A DNA stretch of 64,000 nucleotides, from positions 868,001 through 932,000 of the forward strand of contig JACTVC010000014.1 of NCBI GenBank assembly GCA_018417955.1. The letters run 5' to 3'. Each line of letters opens with the position of its first letter. Position 1 is the first letter of the stretch. This stretch comes from Laccaria trichodermophora. Taxonomy: Eukaryota; Basidiomycota; Agaricomycetes; Agaricales; Hydnangiaceae. Of the stretch, positions 22,937-33,827 are shown one piece after another. Below the pieces are notes generated by a model. It saw only the letters and a program-made list of their open reading frames with translations, had not been told where the DNA came from and did no database searches. A program made the translations under genes and the position numbers.

Positions 22937-22954
22937 GGTTATGGGCCCCGGAGA
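22937..22954 (+). promoter_or_regulatory. Primer-binding site of half-tRNA type
   Basis: Directly after the LTR comes GGTTATGGGCCC, complementary to the anticodon-arm region (GGGCCCATAACC) of initiator tRNA-Met. This is the arrangement described for Drosophila copia, where a tRNA fragment rather than the intact 3' end primes reverse transcription. Confidence 0.8.
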
Positions 22955-23011
22955 CGCTTAAATTTGTATTGGATTTTCCAAACATTTTAAAGTTGAACTA
23001 AAACTGTCAAC

Positions 23012-26000
23012 ATGTCAATTCACAACGAAAATTCTAGTCGACAACTTACTCCTCGGGGATCACCCCTATTCACACCACCACCACGAGATGACGCGGACAA
23101 TAATCTATACACGCTACCATCTATCGAGGCTGTACGAGGCATGGAAAACGCCGCTATCATCAAATTATCAAGCGACGATCATCTGAACGCTACGAATTGG
23201 ATCGTGTGGCATGAACGCATGCACATCATGCTGAAACTCTGCGAAGTCTACGAATATACGCAGGGGGAAATCGAAAGACCAAATCCTCTTATCGACCCAC
23301 AAGGCGCAAGGAACTGGTCCAAAAACGACAACTATGCAAAGCATTTGTTAACGTCGAACATTAGTACCACCGAGATGATGAACCTCGGACGACCTGGTAC
23401 TTCTTCCGAGTGCTGGAAGCAACTCCTCGCACTTTATGAGAACAAAACTCATGACACCATCATCGCCTACACATGCAATTTACACAAATTACGAGCGGCT
23501 GATGGGGACGACATCCCCAAACATCTTGTCCAACTGCGACAATATTACCTTCGAATTAATCTCACTGCTGACCCCGACTTCCGGATCTCCGATGCTCAAT
23601 TCAAGGTCATCATATCTTCGTCTTTACCCCAATCTTGGGATAGTTTCACTGAAGACTACGTTGGACGAAGGACCGACATCGTCAAGACAAATCCGAAGAA
23701 ATTAATGACTTCTCAAGAATTTATCGGTATTATACGCGAGGAATATGTGCGGAGGACTGGGCGTGAAGATGAATTGACCAATTTTGCGATTCACAACCCC
23801 AATAACAAACCTCCCAAACCAAATCTCGCGCAGCACATCAGTGGCTGCAGTAACACCACATCCAGTAACACATCTGAAAAATGGTGTTCACACTGCAAGC
23901 GCAAGAACCACAACACTACCGATTGCTACTTCCTCAATGACACCCAGGCATGTGGATACTGCGGCAAGAAGGGGCACGTTGACAAAAATTGTCGAGAGAA
24001 GAGGAAGAAGGAGAAGGCAGACAGAGGAAAGAAAAGGAAGTCTGAGGGTAACGGGGGAGGTGATCCAAAGAAACAAAAGAAGGAAGTTGCAAATGTGGTG
24101 GAAGACGAGATTATTACCTTCTTCGCTAATGAAGAAGATGGACAGGACTTTAATTATGACACGTTTGATGTTTCCAATAGCTTGGCAATGGATGAGCGCG
24201 TTTCTTATTATGATGACTGGGTTGCGGACACTGGAACCACCTCTCACATCTGTAATCAACGTGCAGCCTTCACAACTTATCAAACGCTGGGTGACAAAAT
24301 TGTCTCTGGTGTTGGAGGCTTAAAAACCACTGTCCACAGCATCAGAACAGTCGAAGTCAAATCCATTCACAAAGAAAATAAATATATCTTGCGATTGGAA
24401 AATGTCCTGCATATCCCTTCAAATTCCAACAACCTTTTCTCACTTGGGCGCTGGGATACATCTGGAGGAAGATATACCGGAGGGGGAGGCACTATTACTC
24501 TCATCACAAAAGATGGGAAATCAATTGCTCAATGCAAGAAGGTCACCAATAATTTGTATCGAATGAAATTAACCATTCGAAAACCTGGTTCTTCTACCAA
24601 CAAATCTGCAATTGTAACACCTCAAACTTACCTCACCTCTGAGCCTACTCAAAGCTGGGAAACTTGGCACAAAAGATTTGGCCATATCAGCTATTCTGGT
24701 CTACAAAAATTATTAGACCGCAAACTTGTCAACGGATTCAATGTTGATACCCGAACACCTAAACCGGAATGTATCGCTTGTACAGAAGCAAAGCAAACTG
24801 TCGAACCATTCAATGAATCTTCTGAACGAGTGACAGAACTTGGGGAACTCACACATATCGATATGTGGGGAAAATACTGCATTTCCTCCATCAATGGAAA
24901 ACAATACTATGTTGTTTTTGTCGATGATCGTGGACGATATACATCCCTAGACTTTACTAAAGGAAAGGATGAAGCTGTTCAAAGCGTCAAAAATTATGTG
25001 ACACGCCTTAAAACTCTTGGGAGAAACTGCCTACCTAAGAAATCGAGCTTTCACTTCACCTCTCGGTGACCACACACCATATGAGATTTGGCATAATAAA
25101 AAGCCAAACATCTCTCATCTTCAAGAATTTGGGGCACCTGTCTGGATCCTACATCAAGGACAGGCTAAACAACGAAAATTACAACCAAAATCAAAGTGAT
25201 GAGCCTATGTGGGCTATGATGATGGCTCTAATTCTGTACTTTACTACAGTGCAGAAACCCGCAAGATTTTATCCTCATGGAATTTCCATTTCCTCACCCA
25301 AATAACTCCTCCACCAGCTGCTGATGACATCGAAATCGATCCAGCACCTGAAGGGGAGAAAGGGGAGAAAATACCTGTAACAATTACAGATGAATTAAAT
25401 AAAAATGGAAAACGTACAACCGAAGACAACTTTGAACAAAAAACAAGAGGGAAAAGAGTTGATTATCGAGCTCTAAATGATCCCTTCCCTGATGAACTTG
25501 ATGAGCAGGGGAATCTTATCATCTACAGTGATGATGAGATAATATATGCCATTACTGCAGGGGACGAATACAACAGTCTCAAAGAAGCAAAGGCCTCAAT
25601 TGACTGGCCAGAATGGCAAAGTGCTATGGATATCAAAATTAAACAACTCCAAGAAATGGAAACTTGGAAACTGGTTGATCTACCTCCCAATGCCATACCT
25701 ATCGCAAATAAATGGGTGTATATCAAGAAGCGAGACCAACTTGGTGAACTCATCAAATACAAAGCACGACTGGTAGCAAAAGGATGTGCGCAACATCCTG
25801 GCTATGACTATGTGGAAACTTTTTCACCTGTCGTACACATGGAAACAGTCCGAGCCATTCTCGCACTTACAGTTAAAAATGGATACAAAATCCAACAAAT
25901 GGACATCAAAGGTGCATACCTTAATGGCACTTTGAAGGAGAAGGTCTATATGAAACAACCAGAAGGTTACAATGATGGCACCAAGAGAGTTTGTGAACTT

Positions 26001-27131
26001 ATCAAATCACTTTATGGCTTGAAACAATCAGGTCGTGAATGGAACCACAAATTGGACTCCAAACTCAAAAATCTTGGTTATACAAGACTTTATTCAGATC
26101 CTTGTGCCTATATACGGCACGATGGAGATAACATCTCCATAATTACTGTCTGGGTCGATGATCTCCTTCTCTTTGCATCAGGTGACGACCTAATGCGAAA
26201 AATGAAGGAAGAAATCAAGGCCACATGGGACATAACTGACTTGGGAGAGCCAAAGAAAATTATCGGCATTGAAATCTCTCATGTTGGAAATACTGTCACC
26301 ATTTCCCAACAACACTACATCGAGTCAATTCTCGAACGTGAAGGCATGACAGATTGCAACCCTGTATCAACGCCTATGGATCCCAAAGTCAAAATCTTAC
26401 CAAATCCAGAAGGCAACGAAGGTAGTCGAAGTAATTACTTTGCACAAATTTTAGGCGAGCTGCAGTTCCTCGCCAATGCCACCCGACCGGATATTGCATA
26501 TGCCATCAACCGTCTATGCTCTTACACAGCAAATCCCACTGTGCAACATGTCACGGCCTTAAAATGAATTCTTCGATATTTAAAAGGCACCAAATCTCAT
26601 GGAATAACATATTCCAGCTCTCATAGCGACAACAACAATTTATTTCATGGTTTCTTTCATGGCTTTTCTGATGCTGCCTATGCCGACACAGAAGACTACA
26701 AGTCAACGGCAGGCTATGTCTTCATCGCAGCAGGGGGAGCAATAACATGGCGATCTAAAAGACAAACATTCACTGCTCTCTCAACAACTGAAGCTGAATA
26801 TGTTGCTTTATCAGAAGCTGCTCGAGAAGCTTACTGGCTCAGAAATCTCTATGAAGAACTTGGATTTGCACAAAAATCACCAACTACAATTAAAGGCGAT
26901 AATAATGGATCAATTTCAATGGCCAGGAATCCCCAATTCCACCACCGTGCCAAGCACATTGCTATTCGATACCACAGAGTACGAGATGCAATACAAGAGG
27001 GCATTATCAAAGTTGATTCTGTCCATGATCCTGAACAAACAGCCGACGTACTTACGAAGGCTTTACATCGCTTCAAACATCGAAAACACGTCACAGAAAT
27101 GGGAATGAAGTCGGCACTGGAAGGAACTTAG
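23012..27131 (+). pseudogene. Copia Gag-Pol polyprotein, broken
   Basis: Gag comes first and ends with two CCHC-like zinc knuckles (CSHCKRKNHNTTDC and CGYCGKKGHVDKNC). Protease has DTGTTSHIC. Integrase begins with the His/Cys zinc domain (HKRFGHISYSGL, CIACTEAK) and HIDMWGKY with the first catalytic Asp. The frame then jumps at about 25020 to WGETAYLRNRAFT-like sequence, so roughly 80-90 residues with the rest of the catalytic triad are missing. Two adjacent TGA codons follow at about 25197-25202. Reverse transcriptase has YKARLVAKG, QMDIKGAYLNG and the active-site VWVDDLLLF. A TGA at 26565-26567 precedes ILRYLKGT. RNase H has FSDAAYADTEDYKSTAGY, STTEAEYVALSEA and KGDNNGSISMA, ending at TAG 27131. 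It cannot integrate on its own. Confidence 0.93.
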
Positions 27132-27218
27132 AACAAGTGGTAGCTTTTCCCTACCCTTCCAGGGAGGTTTTTTAACACACCCACGGTTCCTATCCAATGA
27201 ATTTACAGTCGACGACTT

Positions 27219-27227
27219 GAAGGGGAG
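27219..27227 (+). promoter_or_regulatory. Polypurine tract for plus-strand priming
   Basis: GAAGGGGAG lies immediately before the 3' LTR. Confidence 0.8.
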
Positions 27228-27345
27228 TGTTAATATACAAGTCACGTGCTCCTGCATCGTACTCCTATACTACGTAGTCTAACACCTACGTACTGAGTCA
27301 CTACATGTCTAATACACTCTTGCTTCCTGCCTCCATCTCTCAACA
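27228..27345 (+). repeat. Copia 3' LTR
   Basis: 118 bp, near-identical to 22819-22936; differences include G for A in TGCATCGTACTC, A for G in CTACATGTC, and CTCCATCTC for CTCCCTCTC. Followed by CAGTT. Confidence 0.97.
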
Positions 27346-27479
27346 CAGTTCCGTACCAAACCGAAGGGACATAGCCGTGGCAGCCCGACGTCGCTTGTCA
27401 CTATGTCTTGTGGGTTACTTCATTGATGTGGTCACCTTGCTTGTCAAGGTCTCCCAAGGTCATAAATACCAAACAGATA

Positions 27480-27760
27480 CAAACAATGAGCATAGGGGCC
27501 ATGGGGTTCTGACTTGCAGAATGCACATGCGAGCAGACAATCATGTACAAACAATGAGCAAAGGGGCCATAGGGCTCTTTTCTTGCAGAATGCGCACGCA
27601 AGCAGACAATCACATACAAACAATGAGCATAGGGGCCATAGGGCTCTTTTCTTGCAGAATGCGCACGCGAGCAGACAATCATGTACAAATAATGAGCATA
27701 GGGGCCGTAGGGCTCTTTTCTTGCAGAATGAGCACACAAGTGGACAGTCATGTACAAACA
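27480..27760. repeat. 69-bp minisatellite, about four units
   Basis: AAACAATGAGC recurs at 27481, 27549, 27618 and 27687 (period 68-69), with a degenerate fifth at 27756. Each unit contains AGGGGCCATAGGGCTC, TTTTCTTGCAGAATG and GCAGACAATC. Frames are open on both strands through the array, but this follows from a period divisible by three and is not evidence of a gene. Confidence 0.9.
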
Positions 27761-27789
27761 GTGGATCTAGGGGTCAGACTTTTCTTGCA

Positions 27790-28015
27790 ACAGTACTTTA
27801 ATTTTGTAAATACAGTTGAATTTTTGAGTAGAAAATAAGTCGACCTGCGAGGAGCGAACCGCAAAGCGGTTCGGCGACGAGCAGGGAGATACCCTTAGTG
27901 CAGAAGTTTTTATTGATAGGTAGCACCAGCCCATCTGGAGATACAGGAACTGGATTGTCAGCAAGCAAGGTGACTGCTGCCACTGCTAAGTGTCAGCCTC
28001 TAGTAGAAAAAACAA
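27790..28015 (+). repeat. Dispersed repeat with hairpin (copy a)
   Basis: About 220 bases sharing blocks with 29205-29434: AAATACAGTT, the 41-bp hairpin core at 27845-27885 (GAACCGCAAAGCGGTTC flanked by CTGC and GCAG), TTAGTGCAGA, and TGACTGCTGCCACTG. Possibly a short non-autonomous element; no coding sequence. Confidence 0.6.
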
Positions 28016-29204
28016 CGGTGACAAACGTTGAGCAACACAAATTTGATTGACGATCAACATTGTCCCCAGTCGATGACAATCATCACCTCCACCATTTGCC
28101 AACTTTGCTAGCACCACTTACTATATACTCACCTCGAATGCAGACTTGAATTCCCAGTTACATGCTACCTGCCTCGCACTTAGGGAAACCAGTACGTCTC
28201 TATCCCGATCCATAAATTCAGCTGCTTTGCTCACAACCATCGTCTCTCTACCAACTTGTTAGGCAATATTGGTTTAGATGGTTCATACACTGGTCAAAAT
28301 GTGGATTCCGGTACGATACGAACCTTACAAAAGTACGACATAAATTCACAAAGGAGCTTCATTTTTTGGTACCAATCTTCGTAGATACTAGACATGTGTG
28401 TTGCAACGTTCAGTACATCATATCAATTTGGTCTGACCCAGAATAATTTCAGTGTCTACTCTCAGCTTCAATGATTTTGGAAAAAATTGACGACTGAGGC
28501 CAAGGCTCCAGTGAAAATAACTTCAATCCTGGAGCAAGTTTGATAATCGCTAGGAGAATACATATTCTATTTTAGCATCCAAACAATCAGCTCTACCCCC
28601 ATGTTCGTTCATCGCCCCACGTTCGTGCCATCTACCCCCGACAAGAGTCTACATATACATCTTTCCATCTCACGCCCATCTCATTGTTTTTGCCGAACTG
28701 GCCTTTCTACTTGATCGTCGGGAAGAACACTCAGCCAAACATATACATGTCTACGAGAAGGGCCAGCTGGAGCCCAATTTTTCTTTGATCTTCTTGGTGT
28801 GCGCCGTAATAAAAGTTGTTCCCCGACCATCGCATCACCGATATTTCTTGCCCAAACCATCATACGCTTTCCGAAACATGTACATGCAAGCCTTTAACAA
28901 CATTCACTTATGTGTCATGCCACACGTGCTAGAAGAATGATGACCTCCATGCTGTTCATGTGTTCTGCACACGTCTTTCATATGCTTACCCCTTGTATGG
29001 ATATGGGCCAGACAAGGGCGGCAAAGCTGGGGATAGGACACTCTTCTTGAGGCTTTTGGGCCTCCAGCGTCCTCTTCAGCCAGTGCGTTCTCGAGTGGGT
29101 GACCATTCCCTTCTATAAGTTTTAACTCATGTTGCTCGTGGTCTTTTTTAAATTTTAGAGTTCAAGTATGGTACCCAAACCCTGTCTCCCCTCTCTATGC
29201 TCTT
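28016..29204. other. Gene-free stretch
   Basis: About 1.2 kb with no supported gene. The longest minus frame (28681-28863, 60 codons) has no recognisable motif. Confidence 0.5.
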
Positions 29205-29434
29205 CTTGAGTGTTGTGCAGGGAGATGGCAATAGCAAGGCAATATTACTACTAAATTTTCATAATTTCTTTAAATACAGTTTTGAGCTGCGAGGAGCGAA
29301 CCGCGAAGCGGTTCGGCGACGAGCAGGTCCTTTGTCTTAGTGCAGACGTGATTTGTTCATAAGTGGGACCAAGTCTGACCAAGTGCTGTTGTAATTGTCA
29401 GTGACCGCTGCCACTGATCAGCATTAGTCTCTAT
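29205..29434 (+). repeat. Dispersed repeat with hairpin (copy b)
   Basis: Same blocks as copy a, with the 41-bp core at 29287-29327 reading GAACCGCGAAGCGGTTC. This contains GCGAAGC, a sequence known to form an unusually stable DNA mini-hairpin. It starts GTTGTGCAGGGAGAT. Confidence 0.6.
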
Positions 29435-29590
29435 CGTTGTGCAGGGAGATCTTATAAACTAGCAAAACTAGTGACTCAAGTTAACAGTACTAAACTTTCA
29501 TAATTCTTATACATAAATACAGTTTAAAAAAACCCGAGGCTCTGATTGTGTGTTTTGTTCACAAGTTGTACCTTGGTTCACGATACCTTT
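29435..29590 (+). repeat. Dispersed repeat, truncated (copy c)
   Basis: Begins GTTGTGCAGGGAGAT like copy b and repeats the ACTAAACTTTCATAATTC and AAATACAGTTT blocks, but lacks the hairpin. It ends at the point where homology to the second unit resumes. Confidence 0.5.
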
Positions 29591-30015
29591 ACACGGCCAA
29601 CGCACACGGACCTCCCAAAGACCGACTGAAGTGCATATATCAACGCTCAACGTTCAAGCTCAAGTACGACAACCTCTATCCTCAATTCCAAACGCTTTGA
29701 CGCTGAACCTGCCTCTACTCACTACTATGAGCGAGCCCTCGCTGCCACCACCAGCTTCCCCCTTTCCAAACCATGCCAAATGTCTAACCCACGCACTCCC
29801 CTATTCACCAAAGTGCATAAATAACCCCCCATTTCTCTTCGTAACGAATATCTGCCAAACCACCATCACCACACACACTTTTTGTAACCAAACCAACTGC
29901 ATTCTATAAACTACTTGCACCTATCCGGCCCGAATACCTTCTTATCATCGTGCGTGTACGTCCCGTTCCTCTCTTTGCATTTCGAGGACTTATCATCTCT
30001 TCTAGGAACTAAACC

Positions 30016-30872
30016 ATGTCTCTCATCACTGCTACTATCACCGCTACCACTGAGCAGCGCTCACTTGAAGTGAGTCTTGCTGTTCAAACATCTACCTCCT
30101 CGCGTCCGAGGGCCTCAACCATTCGTTGGGACTCCAAGGTGGACCAACGACCTTATTCTTCCTATGATAACAAGGCACGGAAAAGCGTCGCTTATCCAGC
30201 TCCTTACGGCAAAAATTTCTGTTCTTCTTCAACTCGTTCTTCACCCACTCCCCCTCCTCCTCCTCCCGTTAAACCCAGGGGTTTTTGTCCTCCCTCTCCC
30301 TACTCACGCCAGAGACGTCAGGACGTCTCTGCGCCAAATATCTCTACATGTCCATGGGTCCCCTCCTCGTACCCACCTTCCGCTCTTCTCCCAACCTCCT
30401 ATCTCTCCCCCTCGAGCAATACATCACCCACCTCATCACGCACACCCACTGTTCTTTCTCCATCATCCCATGCACGCTCATCCTTGTACACAACGTGCGC
30501 AGATCCTTCCTGGACAATCCCACGCGAAGCAAACACTTTTTATGCGTGTTTGATCCGCATAAATTGTGGGCTGGTTTGTTCATCAACGCTGCGCGCGCTT
30601 TGTATTCTTCCAATAACCCTCAGGTGAAGAATCTGGAGCATTGGAGCGAGGTGGCGGGAATATCGATGAAGGAGATTGAGGGTGTTGTGAGGGAGTATTT
30701 GATGTTGACGGTGCGAGATGTTGTTTTCAGAGCGCCTGAGGTTGAGCGGATGGTTGGGAGGTTAATGAGAGTGGTGGAGGGTGGGAAATGGAATGCTTCG
30801 TTTGGGGAGAGAGTGATGGGGATTTTTAGGAGAAAGGAAGTGAATTACTCGTTTGATGATGATAAAAAGTGA
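30016..30872 (+). CDS. Cyclin-like protein (copy 1)
   Basis: The start codon ATG 30016 follows TAAACC. The N-terminus is Ser/Thr/Pro-rich and presumably disordered (KVDQRPYSSYDNKAR, then a Pro run). The C-terminal half, in another frame from about 30322, reads YLYMSMGPLLVPTFRSS, LEQYITHLITHT, IIPCTLILVHNVRRSF, then KLWAGLFINAARALYSSN, KNLEHWSEVAGISMKEIEGV and REYLMLTVRDVVF, ending DDDKK. The LF(L/I)xAxxxAxxxxSN...WxxxxGISxKEIxxxxREYL pattern is that of the cyclin box in fungal PHO80/PCL-like cyclins, which activate a CDK. The two frames need an intron or a frameshift between 30268 and 30321; a 41-base intron is possible but short. Copy 2 has a stop at this place. Family assignment is from pattern memory. 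Confidence 0.55.
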
Positions 30873-31238
30873 ATAGGGGCGGCTGGCGCGTTCCCCGCTC
30901 AATTGCTTGCATATCTTGTTTCTAGTTCTGCTACGTACGAATTTATGGTTTTGTGTCTCTGTCTCTTCCTATCAGTTTGAGTGCAAGCACTCTCAAGGTT
31001 TCCTTATACTTATCACCCTGCTTATCATGCTCCCTGCATCAAGACCTCTCTCATTTAGGTACAGTAACACGACTCCTATTGCCCTGCCAATACAATTAGT
31101 ACTCCCTGCAGTATTTTTTTGCACGATCAGTTGAGGGCTGTTCATTGTTACAAGTTTGAGAAAGCCTCTCTTTATCACTATTCAAAGCTCATGACTGCAT
31201 CATCTGATCTTGGGGTGGAGTACGTACACCTTACAGAC

Positions 31239-31245
31239 CTATAAT
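31239..31245 (+). promoter_or_regulatory. TATA-like element before dioxygenase gene
   Basis: CTATAATATAT about 40 bases before the conserved ATG at 31284; the same in copy 2 at about 50041. An ATG at 31248 is not conserved (TAAAG in copy 2), supporting 31284 as start. Confidence 0.5.
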
Positions 31246-31283
31246 ATATGAAGTTCAAGCTTGATTCCCTCCTTATCGTCGCA

Positions 31284-32765
31284 ATGACTGTCAACCTAGT
31301 ACCCCTGACTTTTCCCGCCAGCGTAGACAAGGAGAAATTCGTAGATTTCGGTCGAGAGGTCAAGGGTGTCCACCCGGGGAGCCTTAGCGCAGACGAGTTC
31401 AAGGCACTCGAGGAGGCTTTGTACAAGGTGACTCCAATAGTCGAATATATTCGTCCTTGATAATGACAGAAAGACATAGCACGATCTCCTTCTGTTTCGA
31501 GATGTTGACTTGTCTCTTGAAGAGCAACTGGCCTTTGTTAAGGTAAGCGTCCATAGAAGCCATAACAAACAAACAGCTGAAGCGAATTATTCAACTCCAG
31601 GCGTTCGACCCGCAAGCAAAGAGCTACACGCACAAAATCGACGCCCTAGAAAGAGGGGTCATAGGTGCATACGTCAACACCATTCCGCGGGTCCCTCAAG
31701 TACAACTCATAGGCCACGGAACCATCCACGACCACGAAGGTATCCCAGAAGTGACCCTCCGACACGGACACCACGCGAGTTTTCATAAAACACGAGTCTC
31801 AGTTGAAGATGAGAACGGAAGCCCTGCAGTCACCAGGTTCTTCCGCTGGCACATGGACGCTGCGCTTTATGAACTGTCTCCACCCAAAGCTACGGCGCTT
31901 TATGCAGTTCGGGTTCCGGAGGGTTCAACACAGACGGTCAGGTATGATGATGGCTCCGGGGACGAGTTGAGGGTCACTTTAGGAACGACGGCGTTCGCTT
32001 CGGGGAAGGTTATGTTTGATATTTTGCCGAAGGAGTTGAAGAGCCTTGCGGTGAGGGCGCCTCATCCGTTCGAGTGGATGGCAGCAGCTAAGGGGGCGTC
32101 GACTGGGCTGGGATTGGAGAGTGAGGGATTGGAGAAACCGTTGGACACGTTGACGAGCTGGGATAAGGAAAAGGTCAAGGTGTACCCTTTGGTATGTCGC
32201 CCCATTCTTGGACCCATTGTAGGTGGCTCACATCGGTGCTAGGTCTGGAAGAACCCAGTGACAGGATCCCTCCATCTTCAAGTCCATCCGTTTGCGATCT
32301 CCGAGATATACATCGAGCCAGTACCAGAGAGCTGCCGGCCAGTGGCAAATAATCTTGGAGTGTTATACCCAGACGGCGGACACATCACAGATCTTCGCCA
32401 AGTTCGAGAACTTGTTTATAGTATGCAAAGACCTGGAATTGCACCAAATGTCAGTCGTCAAGCTGTTCGACTTCCTTGGTTGATCTCATTCCTTTTGCCT
32501 TCAGCTCGTCTATCCGCATCCATGGGAGGCTAAAGATCTCGTAATATTTAACAATTGCGGCCTTATTCATACGGTCGTTGGTTTGTTTAAGCCAGACCAG
32601 GTTCGGATCTTTCATCAGTGCGGCCTTGCTGGATCGGATGAACCCGCTGGGCCGAACGAGGAAGACAAGTTGAAGTGGGTAGGTTGAAGGAGACTATTGG
32701 TTGGCATGTATGAAGTATCTCTTGGTGACTATTTTTTAATGCAGGAGAACGGCAACGACAAGTAA
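31284..32765 (+). CDS. TauD/TfdA-family Fe(II)/2-oxoglutarate dioxygenase (copy 1)
   Basis: Six exons with all joins in phase: 31284-31427, 31480-31542, 31601-32191, 32243-32449, 32505-32678, 32745-32765, giving 399 codons. The family oxidises small substrates using Fe(II), O2 and 2-oxoglutarate, for example opening sulfonates or aryloxyacids. The N-terminal pattern HDLLLFRDVDLSLEEQ is typical. Metal ligands are His and Asp of WHMDAALYELSPP and His of NCGLIHTVVG; the Arg of QVRIFHQCG is the expected 2-oxoglutarate binder. Relative to copy 2 it lacks five residues (RVRYA after LAVRA), an in-frame loss of 15 bases. No signal peptide, so probably cytosolic. Substrate cannot be told. Reading frame intact. 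Confidence 0.88.
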
Positions 32766-33234
32766 AGCTTCACAGTAGATGTTCTTTCGATCGAGTGGAT
32801 GCCTCAAGGCCACAATCTATACAATTATTTGATGGTGTATGACCATGAAATGGTCCTTTCAATTGTGTTGAGTGGGAAGTAGCCGTGATAAGCGGATGGG
32901 AGACTTTTTTTTTTGTGCAGAGACAATGAGGGGGATGGAAAGAGGTAGGAGGAGAAAACGATATATGTCGTTGTCGTTGGGCACTTGACGGTCAGATTCA
33001 GATGACTGCACGGTAGACCATGACTATAGTAGTATGTCCAGGGCGAGCGTAGATTGCTGTCTCCATAAATTCTGCTTCAGTTTCAGAGAAGTTTCCATGA
33101 CTTTTCAGAGCGAGATTGGGAAACGCTGGGTTATGTATGTCGGAGGGATGAATGTGAAGTTGTAGGAGGCTGGAAATTTGGTATGTTTGATTGTTCTCCA
33201 GGTTGACAAACGCGACCACCATCCACAAAATTTT

Positions 33235-33827
33235 GGATCAATCTAACCAGAAACCCCCTTTTCGCGTGGAACCCTGGGTTTCTTCTGCATTTGGTAGAAA
33301 TCCCCCTTCCATCAGTCGATGGGTTATTTTGAGGAACCCCATGTCGGAGTTAAATTCCTAGATGCCGACGCGTGTCGCGCTCAAATTTAAATTGATCTTG
33401 GCTCCCCGGGTCATGATGAGAAGAGAGCGCGACGAGTTGAACTCCATCATGCACATCCCTTGTCGCACACGTATCGTCGCGCGATGCGACGCGCCCACTC
33501 GACAAGTGGTTACCACGGTAAATAATATTGATTCATGGTCTACATGATGCTACAAGATGCAAACAAGATGAGGGTTTGGACGGGTAGCTATACTTACATA
33601 GATGTAGGAGAGCAGGAGTGGTTTAGGGATGCCACTGCTCCCTTCCATAGTCCCTTGCTACTTGAAAGGTTGATGACCCCCGCCGCCAACTTGAACTTAT
33701 GCATGTGCATGTGGTGGACTTCAAATATTCTGAGCTCCGCTTCTTGTGGAAACAAGGTTTCTACGCAAGCACTTTGGAAACCCTGGGTTGTTCAGGGGAA
33801 ACCAGGGTTTCTGGATAGTTTAATCCC
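33235..33827. mobile_element. hAT-like MITE, 593 bp
   Basis: Flanked by 8-bp direct repeats AAAATTTT (33227-33234 and 33828-33835). The ends are imperfect inverted repeats: left GGATCAATCTAACCAGAAAC; right, reverse-complemented, GGGATTAAACTATCCAGAAA; with further matching AACCC(T/A)GGGTTTC inside. The second unit has the single uninterrupted site CACAAAATTTTGCTTGC at 52081-52097. No transposase. Eight-base duplications and terminal repeats fit hAT; the superfamily is inferred. Confidence 0.88.

Larger units (their letters stand above)
22819..27345 (+). mobile_element. Ty1/Copia LTR retrotransposon
   Basis: A 4527-bp element with two 118-bp LTRs that begin TGTTAATATACAAG and end CTCTCAACA, flanked by perfect 5-bp target duplications CAGTT (22814-22818 and 27346-27350). 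Gag, protease, integrase, reverse transcriptase and RNase H follow in Copia order. The LTRs differ at only about three positions, so insertion was fairly recent, yet the coding region has stops and an integrase deletion. Confidence 0.97.
22647..27400 (-). pseudogene. Gene fragment interrupted by the Copia element
   Basis: With the Copia element and one CAGTT target copy removed, 27346-27400 and 22647-22818 read through on the minus strand for about 68 codons. The frame starts in SGCHGYVPSVWYGTD before the insertion point, continues TGELLKKSHTKPNDEKW and AVKDCVKSKPILIDDEGF, and stops at TAA 22647-22649. The upstream end is probably a splice acceptor. I do not recognise the product. The open frame across the empty site supports an exon that existed before insertion, but the length is modest and it could be chance. 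Confidence 0.35.

Noticed and set aside
27401..27801. Minisatellite frames on both strands as genes.
   Set aside because: Open frames follow from the 69-base period; no start context, introns or family resemblance.
31248..31283. Upstream ATG at 31248 as start of the dioxygenase.
   Set aside because: Copy 2 has TAAAG there, and the TATA-like element is directly adjacent; ATG 31284 / 50086 is conserved.
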